DNA from: Argentina anserina
Taxonomy: Eukaryota > Streptophyta > Magnoliopsida > Rosales > Rosaceae
Reading direction: 5' to 3'
NCBI RefSeq assembly: GCF_933775445.1
Contig: NC_065875.1
Span: 9,499,001-9,563,000, forward strand
DNA: 64,000 nt
Shown piece by piece: positions 55,561-64,000 of this stretch. The stretch's first letter is position 1, and each line of letters begins with the position of its first letter. A program made the translations under genes and the position numbers. The notes beneath the pieces were generated by a model that was given only the letters and a program-made list of their open reading frames with translations, searched no databases and had not been told where the DNA came from.

Positions 55561-56690
55561 TCAAACAATAGAAAGATACTCAGTTTGAAAGAAACACACG
55601 CGCACACTGGAAACACTCTCAAATTCAAACACTCTCAAACCCTAAACCCTAAACCCTAAACCCTAAACCCTAAACCCTAAACACTCTCAAATTCAAAAGA
55701 AACTCGCACCAGAAACCCGTACACAAAGATACTCAAACGAGAATTGAAAATATACTCAAACGATAGAAAGATACTCAGTTTGAAAGAAACACACGCCCAC
55801 ACTGGAAACACTCTCGAATTCAAAAGAAATTCGCATCAGAAAGCCGTACAGAAAGAAATTCAAACGATAGAAAGATACTCAGTTTGAAAGAAACACACGC
55901 CCACACTCGAAACACTCTCAAATTCAAAAGAAACTCGCACCAGAAAGCCGTACAGAAAGATACTCAAACGAGAATTGGAAAGATACTCAAACAATAGAAA
56001 GATACTCAGTTTGAAAGAAACACACGCGCACACTGGAAACACTCTCAAATTCAAAGAAAATCGCATCAGAAAGCCGTACAGAAAGAAACTCAAACGATAG
56101 AAAGATACTCAGTTTGAAAGAAACACACGCCCACACTGGAAACACTCTCAAATTCAAAAGAAACTCGCACCAGAAACCCGTACAGAAAGATACTCAAACG
56201 AGAATTGAAAAGATACTCAAACGATAGAAAGATACTCAGTTTGAAAGAAACACACGCCCACACTGGAAACACTCTCGAATTCAAAAGAAAATCGCATCAA
56301 AAAGCCGTACAGAAAGAAACTCAATCGATAGAAAGATACTCAGTTTGAAAGAAACACACGCCCACACTGGAAACACTCTCAAATTCAAAAGAAACTCGCA
56401 CCAGAAACTCGTACAGAAAGATACTCAAACGGGAATTGAAAAGATACTCAAACTATGAAATATACTCAGTTGAAAGAAATACACGCCCACATTTGAAACA
56501 CTATCGAATTCAAAACAAACTCGCACCAGAAACCCGTACAGAAATATACTCAAACGAGAATTGAAAAGATACTCAAACGATAGAAAGATACTCAGTTTGA
56601 AAGAAACACACGCCCACACTGGAAACACTCTCAAATTCAAAAGAAACTCGCACCAGAAACCCGTACACAAATATACTCAAACGAGAATTG
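55461..56690 (+). repeat. Telomere-bearing duplicated block, copy 1
   Basis: About 1.2 kb of satellite carrying the first interstitial telomeric tract matches 57855-59077. The offset is 2394 bp left of the tract and 2387 bp right of it, because copy 2 has one heptamer fewer. Other shared markers are CACACGCGCACACTGG, TCAAACAATAG, ATCGCATCAAAAAGCCG and an unusually degraded monomer near 56451-56520 (TATGAAATATACTCAG, CACATTTGAAACAC, CAAAACAAACTCG). Similarity ends near 56690, where copy 1 has ATATACATAAACG. Confidence 0.92.
55640..55681 (+). repeat. Interstitial telomeric repeat, six CCCTAAA units
   Basis: Six perfect CCCTAAA heptamers (42 bp) sit inside a satellite monomer. The complementary strand reads TTTAGGG, the telomere repeat of most land plants and of some algae, apicomplexans, dinoflagellates and oomycetes. 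The satellite motif AAACACTCTCAAA lies just left of the tract twice and just right of it once, and both joins share three or four bases (AAA, AAAC) with the heptamer. If the orientation is ancestral, the G-rich strand points to lower coordinates, so the former chromosome end would lie left. Copy number is far too low for a functional telomere. Confidence 0.97.
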
Positions 56691-57854
56691 AAAATATACA
56701 TAAACGATAGAAAGATACTCAGTTTGAAAGAAACACACGCCCACACTGAAAACACTCTCGAATTCAAAAGAAACTCGCACCAGAAAGCCGTACAGAAAGA
56801 TACTCAAACGATAATTGAAAGGATACTCAAACGATAGAAAGATACTCAGTTTGAAAGAAACACACGCCCACACTGGAAACACTCTCAAATTCAAAGAAAA
56901 TCGCATCAGAAAGCCGTACAGAAAGAAACACAATCGATAGAAAGATACTCAGTTTGAAAGAAACACATGCCCACACTGGAAACACTCTCAAATTCAAAAG
57001 AAACTCGCACCAGAAACCCGTACACAAAGATACACAATCGATAGAAAGATACTCAGTTTGAAAGAAACACACGCCCACACTGGAAACACTCTCAAATTCA
57101 AAAGAAACTCGCACTAGAAACCCGTACAGAAAGATACTCAAACGAGAATTGAAAAGATACTCAAACGATAGAAAGATACTCAGTTTGAAAGAAACACACG
57201 CGCACACTGGAAACACTCTCGAATTCAAAAGAAATTCGCATCAGAAAGCCGTACAGAAAGAAATTCAAACGATAGAAAGATACTCAGTTTGAAAGAAAGA
57301 CACGCCCACACTGGAAACACTCTCAAATTCAAAAGAAACTCACACCAGAAAGCCGTACAGAAAGATACTCAAACGAGAATTGAAAAGATACCCAAACGAT
57401 AGAAAGATACTCAGTTTGGAAGAAACACACGCACACACTGGAAACACTCTCAAATTCAAAGAAAATCGCATCAGAAAGCCGTACAGAAAGAAACTCAAAC
57501 GATAGAAAGATACTCAGTTTGAAAGAAACACACGCCCACACTGGAAACACTCTCAAATTCAAAAGAAACTCACACCAGAAAGCCGTACAGAAAGATACTC
57601 AAACGAGAATTGAAAAGATACCCAAACGATAGAAAGATACTCAGTTTGGAAGAAACACACGCACACACTGGAAACACTCTCAAATTCAAAGAAAATCGCA
57701 TCAGAAAGCCGTACAGAAAGAAACTCAATCGATAGAAAGATACTCAGTTTGAAAGAAACACACGCCCACACTGGAAACACTCTCAAATTCAAAGAAAATC
57801 GCATCAGAAAGCCGTACAGAAAGAAACACAATCGATAGAAAGATACTCAGTTTG
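56691..57854 (+). repeat. Satellite between the two telomere-bearing blocks
   Basis: These are ordinary 127-, 103- and 104-bp monomers. The interval includes two tandem copies of a 230-bp dimer at about 57329-57790, marked by CTCACACCAGAAAGCC, GATACCCAAACG and CAGTTTGGAAG followed by CACGCACACACTGG. Near 57010-57060 a monomer with ACACAAAGATACACAATCG mixes long- and short-type tails. No gene is visible. Confidence 0.86.
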
Positions 57855-59077
57855 AAAGAAACACACGCCCACACTGGAAACACTCTCAAATTCAAAAGAA
57901 ACTCGCACCAGAAAGCCGTACAGAAAGATACTCAAACGAGAATTGAAAAGATACTCAAACAATAGAAAGATACTCAGTTTGAAAGAAACACACGCGCACA
58001 CTGGAAACACTCTCAAATTCAAACACTCTCAAACCCTAAACCCTAAACCCTAAACCCTAAACCCTAAACACTCTCAAATTCAAAAGAAACTCGCACCAGA
58101 AACCCGTACACAAAGATACTCAAACGAGAATTGAAAATATACTCAAACGATAGAAAGATACTCAGTTTGAAAGAAACACACGCCCACACTGGAAACACTC
58201 TCGAATTCAAAAGAAATTCGCATCAGAAAGCCGTACAGAAAGAAATTCAAACGATAGAAAGATACTCAGTTTGAAAGAAACACACGCCCACACTCGAAAC
58301 ACTCTCAAATTCAAAAGAAACTCGCACCAGAAAGCCGTACAGAAAGATACTCAAACGAGAATTGAAAAGATACTCAAACAATAGAAAGATACTCAGTTTG
58401 AAAGAAACACACGCGCACACTGGAAACACTCTCAAATTCAAAGAAAATCGCATCAGAAAGCCGTACAGAAAGAAACTCAAACGATAGAAAGATACTCAGT
58501 TTGAAAGAAACACACGCCCACACTGGAAACACTCTCAAATTCAAAAGAAACTCGCACCAGAAACCCGTACAGAAAGATACTCAAACGAGAATTGAAAAGA
58601 TACTCAAACGATAGAAAGATACTCAGTTTGAAAGAAACACACGCCCACACTGGAAACACTCTCGAATTCAAAAGAAAATCGCATCAAAAAGCCGTACAGA
58701 AAGAAACTCAATCGATAGAAAGATACTCAGTTTGAAAGAAACACACGCCCACACTGGAAACACTCTCAAATTCAAAAGAAACTCGCACCAGAAACTCGTA
58801 CAGAAAGATACTCAAACGGGAATTGAAAAGATACTCAAACTATGAAATATACTCAGTTGAAAGAAATACACGCCCACATTTGAAACACTATCGAATTCAA
58901 AACAAACTCGCACCAGAAACCCGTACAGAAATATACTCAAACGAGAATTGAAAAGATACTCAAACGATAGAAAGATACTCAGTTTGAAAGAAACACACGC
59001 CCACACTGGAAACACTCTCAAATTCAAAAGAAACTCGCACCAGAAACCCGTACACAAATATACTCAAACGAGAATGG
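57855..59077 (+). repeat. Telomere-bearing duplicated block, copy 2
   Basis: This is the second copy of the block at 55461-56690, with the telomeric tract, the CACACGCGCACACTGG monomers and the degraded monomer (here 58838-58907) in the same order. It differs from copy 1 by loss of one heptamer and by a few substitutions, for example GAATTGAAAAGATACTCAAACAATAG near 58362 against GAATTGGAAAG near 55972. Similarity ends near 59077, where this copy has AGAATGGAAAAGATACTC. Confidence 0.92.
58034..58068 (+). repeat. Interstitial telomeric repeat, five CCCTAAA units
   Basis: Five perfect CCCTAAA heptamers (35 bp) have the same flanks as the tract at 55640-55681 (CACTCTCAAA on the left, CACTCTCAAATTC on the right). 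The tract was therefore copied together with its satellite flanks and then gained or lost one heptamer by slippage. It was not inserted twice independently. Confidence 0.97.
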
Positions 59078-60648
59078 AAAAGATACTCAAACGATAGAAA
59101 GATACTCAGTTTGAAAGAAACACACGCCCACACTGGAAACACTCTCAAATTCAAAAGAAACTCGCACCAGAAAGCCGTACAGAAAGATACTCAAACGAGA
59201 ATTGAAAAGATACTCAAACGATAGAAAGATACTCAGTTTGAAAGAAACCCACGCCCACACTGGAAACAATCTCAAATTCAAAAGAAACTCGCACCAGAAA
59301 GCCGTACAGAAAGATACTCAAACGAGAATTGAAAAGATACTCAAACGATAGAAAGATACTCAGTTTGAAAGAAACACACGCCCACACTGGAAACACTCTC
59401 AAATTCAAAGAAAATCGCATCAGAAAGCCGTACAGAAAGAAACACAATCGATAGAAAGATACTCAGTTTGAAAGAAACACATGCCCACACTGGAAACACT
59501 CTCAAATTCAAAAGAAACTCGCACCAGAAACCCGTACACAAAGATACACAATCGATAGAAAGATACTCAGTTTGAAAGAAACACACGCCCACACTGGAAA
59601 CACTCTCAAATTCAAAAGAAACTCGCACTAGAAACCCGTACAGAAAGATACTCAAACGAGAATGAAAAAGATACACAAACGATAGAAAGATACTCAGTTT
59701 GAAAGAAACACGCCCCCACACAGGAAAACACTCAAATTCAAAAGAAACTCGCACCAGAAAGCCGTACAGAAAGATACTCAAACGATAGAAAGATACTCAG
59801 TTTCAAAGAAACACACACCCACACAGGAAACACCCTCAAATTCAAAAGAAACTCGCACCAGAAAGCCGTACAGAAAGATACTCAAACGAGAATGGAAAAG
59901 ATACACAAACGATAGAAAGATACTCAGTTTGAAAGAAATACACGCCCACACTGGAAACACTCTCAAATTCAAAAGAAACTCGCACCAGAAAGCCGTACAG
60001 AAAGATACTCAAACGAGAATTGAAAAGATACTCAAACGATAGAAAGATACTCAGTTTGAAAGAGACACACGCCCACACTGGAAACACTCTCAAATTCAAA
60101 GAAAATCGCATCAGAAAGCCGTACAGAAAGAAACACAATCGATAGAAAGATACTCAGTTTGAAAGAAACACACGCCCACACTGGAAACACTCTCAAATTC
60201 AAAAGAAACTCGCACCAGAAAGCCGTACAGAAAGATACTCAAACGAGAATTGAAAAGATACTCAAACGATAGAAAGATACTCAGTTTGAAAGAAACAAAC
60301 GCCCACACTGGAAACACACTCAAATTCAAAAGAAACTCGCACCAGAAATCCGTACAGAAGGATACTCAAACGAGAATTGAAAAGATACTCAAACGATAGA
60401 AAGATACTCAGTTTGAAAGAAACACACGCCCACACTGGAAACACTCTCAAATTCAAAAGAAACTCGCACCAGAAACCCGTACAGAAAGATACTCAATAGA
60501 GAATTGAAAAGATACTCAAACGATAGAAAGATACTCAGTTTGAAAGAAACACACGCCCACACTGGAAACACTCTCAAATTCAAAAGAAACTCGCACCAGA
60601 AACCCGTACAGAAAGATACTTAAACGAGAATTGAAAAGATACTAAAAC
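59078..60648 (+). repeat. Satellite with long-range copies at 40.1 kb and 62.8 kb
   Basis: About 59090-59400 shares the rare pair AAACCCACGCCC and AACAATCTCAAATTC with 40145-40455 (offset 18945 bp). About 59660-60300 matches 62815-63455 at an offset of 3155 bp, with AAACACGCCCCCACACAGG followed by AAAACACTCAAATTC as a marker near 59706 and 62861. Monomers are otherwise typical and no gene is visible. Confidence 0.86.
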
Positions 60649-63549
60649 TATGAAAGATACTCAGTTTGAAAGAAATACACGCCCACACTGGAAACACTCT
60701 CAAATTCAAAAGAAACTCGCACCAGAAAGCCGTACAGAAAGATACTCAAACGAGAATTGAAAAGATACTCAAACGATTGAAAGATACTCAGTTTGAAAGA
60801 AACACACGCCCACACTGGAAACACTCTCAAATTCAAAGAAAATCGCATCAGAAAGCCGTACAGAAAGAAACACAATCGATAGAAAGATACTCAGTTTGAA
60901 AGAAACACACGCCCACACTGGAAACACTCTCAAATTCAAAAGAAACTCGCACCAGAAACCCGTACACAAAGATACTCAAACGAGAATTGAAAAGATACTC
61001 AAACGATAGAAAGAAACTCAGTTTGAAAGAAACACACGCCCACACTGGAAACACTCTCAAATTCAAAAGAAACTCGCACCAGAAAGCCGTACAGAAAGAT
61101 ACTCAAACGAGAATTGAAAAGATACTCAAACGATAGAAAGATACTCAGTTTGAAAGAAACACACGCCCACACTGGAAACACTCTCAAATTCAAAAGAAAC
61201 TCGCACCAGAAACCCGTACAGAAAGATACTTAAACGAGAATTGAAAAGATACTAAAACTATGAAAGATACTCAGTTTGAAAGAAATACACGCCCACACTG
61301 GAAACACTCTCAAATTCAAAAGAAACTCGCACCAGAAAGCCGTACAGAAAGATACTCAAACGAGAATTGAAAAGATACTCAAACGATTGAAAGATACTCA
61401 GTTTGAAAGAAACACACGCCCACACTGGAAACACTCTCAAATTCAAAGAAAATCGCATCAGAAAGCCGTACAGAAAGAAACACAATCGATAGAAAGATAC
61501 TCAGTTTGAAAGAAACACACGCCCACACTGGAAACACTCTCAAATTCAAAAGAAACTCGCACCAGAAAGCCGTACAGAAAGATACTCAAACGAGAATTGA
61601 AAAGATACTCAAACGATAGAAAGATACTCAGTTTGAAAGAAACACACGCCCACACTGGAAACACTCTCAAATTCAAAAGAAACTCGCACCAGAAACCCGT
61701 ACAGAAAGATACTTAAACGAGAATTGAAAAGATACTAAAACTATGAAAGATACTCAGTTTGAAAGAAATACACGCCCACACTGGAAACACTCTCAAATTC
61801 AAAAGAAACTCGCACCAGAAAGCCGTACAGAAAGATACTCAAACGAGAATTGAAAAGATACTCAAACGATTGAAAGATACTCAGTTTGAAAGAAACACAC
61901 GCCCACACTGGAAACACTCTCAAATTCAAAGAAAATCGCATCAGAAAGCCGTACAGAAAGAAACACAATCGATAGAAAGATACTCAGTTTGAAAGAAACA
62001 CACGCCCACACTGGAAACACTCTCAAATTCAAAAGAAACTCGCACCAGAAACCCGTACACAAAGATACTCAAACGAGAATTGAAAAGATACTCAAACGAT
62101 AGAAAGAAACTCAGTTTGAAAGAAACACACGCCCACACTGGAAACACTCTCGAAATCAAAAGAAAATCGCATCAGAAAGCAGTACAGAAAGATACTCAAA
62201 CGATAGAAAGATACTCAGTTTGAAAGAAACACACTCCGACACTGAAAACACTCTCAAATTCAAAAGAAACTCGCACCAGAAAGCCGTACAAAAAGATACT
62301 CAAACGAGAATTGAAAAGATACTCAAACGATAGAAAGATACTCAGTTTGAAAGAAACACACGCCCACACTGGAAACACTCTCAAATTCAAAAGAAACTCG
62401 CACCAGAAACCCGTACAGAAAGATACTTAAACGAGAATTGAAAAGATACAAAAACTATGAAAGATACTCAGTTTGAAAGAAATACACGCCCACACTGGAA
62501 ACACTCTCAAATTCAAAAGAAACTCGCACCAGAAAGCCGTACAGAAAGATACTCAAACGAGAATTGAAAAGATACTCAAACGATAGAAAGATACTCTGTT
62601 TGAAAGAAACAAACGCCCACACTGGAAACACACTCAAATTCAAAAGAAACTCGCACCAGAAAGCCGTACAGAAAGATACTCAAACGAGAATTGAAAAGAT
62701 ACTCAAACGATAGAAAGATACTCAGTTTGAAAGAAACACACGCCCACACTGGAAACACTCTCAAATTCAAAAGAAACTCGCACCAGAAAGCCGTACAGAA
62801 AGATACTCAAACGAGAATGGAAAAGATACACAAACGATAGAAAGATACTCAGTTTGAAAGAAACACGCCCCCACACAGGAAAACACTCAAATTCAAAAGA
62901 AACTCGCACCAGAAAGCCGTACAGAAAGATACTCAAACGATAGAAAGATACTCAGTTTGAAAGAAACACACGCCCACACTGGAAACACCCTCAAATTCAA
63001 AAGAAACTCGCACCAGAAAGCCGTACAGAAAGATACTCAAACGAGAATTGAAAAGATACACAAACGATAGAAAGATACTCAGTTTGAAAGAAATACACGC
63101 CCACACTGGAAACACTCTCAAATTCAAAAGAAACTCGCACCAGAAAGCCGTACAGAAAGATACTCAAACGAGAATTGAAAAGATACTCAAACGATAGAAA
63201 GATACTCAGTTTGAAAGAAACACACGCCCACACTGGAAACACTCTCAAATTCAAAGAAAATCGCATCAGAAAGCCGTACAGAAAGAAACACAATCGATAG
63301 AAAGATACTCAGTTTGAAAGAAACACACGCCCACACTGGAAACACTCTCAAATTCAAAAGAAACTCGCACCAGAAAGCCGTACAGAAAGATACTCAAACG
63401 AGAATTGAAAAGATACTCAAACGATAGAAAGATACTCAGTTTGAAAGAAACACACGCCCACACTGGAAACACTCTCAAATTCAAAAGAAACTCGCACCAG
63501 AAAGCCGTACAGAAAGATACTTAAACGAGAATTGAAAAGATACAAAAAC
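60649..63549 (+). repeat. Higher-order units of 610, 483, 714 and 1094 bp marked by TATGAAAG
   Basis: The variant AAACTATGAAAGATACTC, one base shorter than the usual AAACGATAGAAAG, falls at 60649, 61259, 61742, 62456 and 63550. The spacings are 610, 483, 714 and 1094 bp. 610 minus 483 is 127 and 714 minus 610 is 104, so the units differ by whole monomers. The 483-bp unit fits 126+127+103+127. Each marker is preceded by a GATACTTAAACG block and followed by AAATACACGCCCACACTGG. Confidence 0.9.
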
Positions 63550-64000
63550 TATGAAAGATACTCAGTTTGAAAGAAATACACGCCCACACTGGAAACACTC
63601 TCAAATTCAAAAGAAACTCGCACCAGAAAGCCGTACAGAAAGATACTCAAACGAGAATTGAAAAGATACTCAAACGATTGAAAGATACTCAGTTTGAAAG
63701 AAACACACGCCCACACTGGAAACACTCTCAAATTCAAAGAAAATCGCATCAGAAAGCCGTACAGAAAGATACTCAAACGATAGAAAGATACTCAGTTTGA
63801 AAGAAACACACGCCCACACTGGAAACACTCTCAAATTCAAAAGAAACTCGCACCAGAAAGCCGTACAGAAAGATACTCAAACGAGAATTGAAAAGATACT
63901 CAAACGATAGAAAGAAACTCAGTTTGAAAGAAACACACGCCCACACTGGAAACACTCTCGAAATCAAAAGAAAATCGCATCAGAAAGCCGTACAGAAAGA
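63550..64000 (+). repeat. Array continues through the right edge
   Basis: The last bases are ordinary monomers: a TATGAAAG-type monomer, then 127- and 103-bp types, ending within GCCGTACAGAAAGA. Neither this end nor the left end shows any unique flanking DNA, so the array extends beyond the window on both sides. Confidence 0.93.

Larger units (their letters stand above)
1..64000 (+). repeat. Head-to-tail satellite DNA array filling the window
   Basis: The whole window is one tandem repeat in a single orientation. The core of each monomer reads GAAACACACGCCCACACTGG, then AAACACTCTCAAATTCAA, then a CGCACCAGAAA or CGCATCAGAAA segment, then CCGTACAGAAAG. After the core comes a tail of 19- or 23-bp blocks starting GATACTCA. 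Main monomer lengths are 127 bp and 103/104 bp, with about 150 bp in the first 4.3 kb. My count for the 127-bp monomer at 10400-10526 is 59 A, 29 C, 20 G and 19 T, so GC is about 39% and the strand is strongly A-biased. I saw no inverted monomers, no inserted element and no unique DNA. Satellites of this form lie in centromeric, pericentromeric or subtelomeric heterochromatin. I do not recognise this one as a named family. Confidence 0.97.

Noticed and set aside
55640..55681. True chromosome end
   Set aside because: Only six heptamers are present, and satellite continues on both sides for kilobases. A terminal telomere would be hundreds to thousands of bases with no satellite beyond it.
1..64000. 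CRISPR array
   Set aside because: There are no unique spacers. The intervals between repeats are themselves the repeat, the units are 103-150 bp and the telomeric heptamers indicate a eukaryote.
1..64000. CENP-B box or another known centromere protein motif
   Set aside because: I looked for a TTCG-N-rich-CGGG pattern in the core and tail and did not find a convincing match. Centromere function cannot be inferred from the sequence alone.

Overview
The window is one uninterrupted satellite-DNA array. Every stretch I read from base 1 to base 64000 is the same A-rich repeat, head to tail, in one orientation. I found no gene, RNA gene, transposable element or unique-sequence island. I estimate roughly 540-560 monomers from typical block averages; I did not count them one by one. 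The short open frames on both strands are by-products of a repeat with few stop codons and are not annotated as genes.

The organism is a eukaryote. Two short tracts of the heptamer CCCTAAA (TTTAGGG on the other strand) are embedded in the array at 55640-55681 and 58034-58068. This telomere repeat is typical of most land plants and also occurs in some algae, apicomplexans, dinoflagellates and oomycetes. A plant subtelomeric or pericentromeric array is the simplest reading, but the clade is inference.

Monomers come in discrete lengths: about 103/104, 127 and 150 bp, with rare 131/132-bp forms. Each monomer has a conserved core (GAAACACACGCCCACACTGG, then AAACACTCTCAAATTCAA). It also has a variable tail made of 19- and 23-bp blocks that each begin GATACTCA or a close variant. 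Adding or removing one 23-bp block converts 104 to 127 to 150. Loss of a 19-bp block gives 131.

Layout: (1) 1-4320 is a diverged zone of mostly 150-bp monomers with AATTCAATAG in the core. (2) 4321-23312 is a mix of 127- and 103/104-bp monomers in higher-order repeats of 921, 968, 1150 and 2762 bp. (3) 23313-55460 has strongly homogenised higher-order repeats: 3825 bp built from 795- and 565-bp parts, then an 11-monomer 1257-bp unit, then 2203/1845-bp units. (4) 55461-59077 holds a duplicated block carrying the telomeric tract. (5) 59078-64000 has units of 610, 483, 714 and 1094 bp that differ by whole monomers. Neither array edge lies inside the window.

Nothing here acts as a gene set. The content is a record of array evolution: unequal exchange between whole monomers, exact 23-bp block loss between GATACTCAAA direct repeats, and capture of telomeric DNA followed by its duplication.
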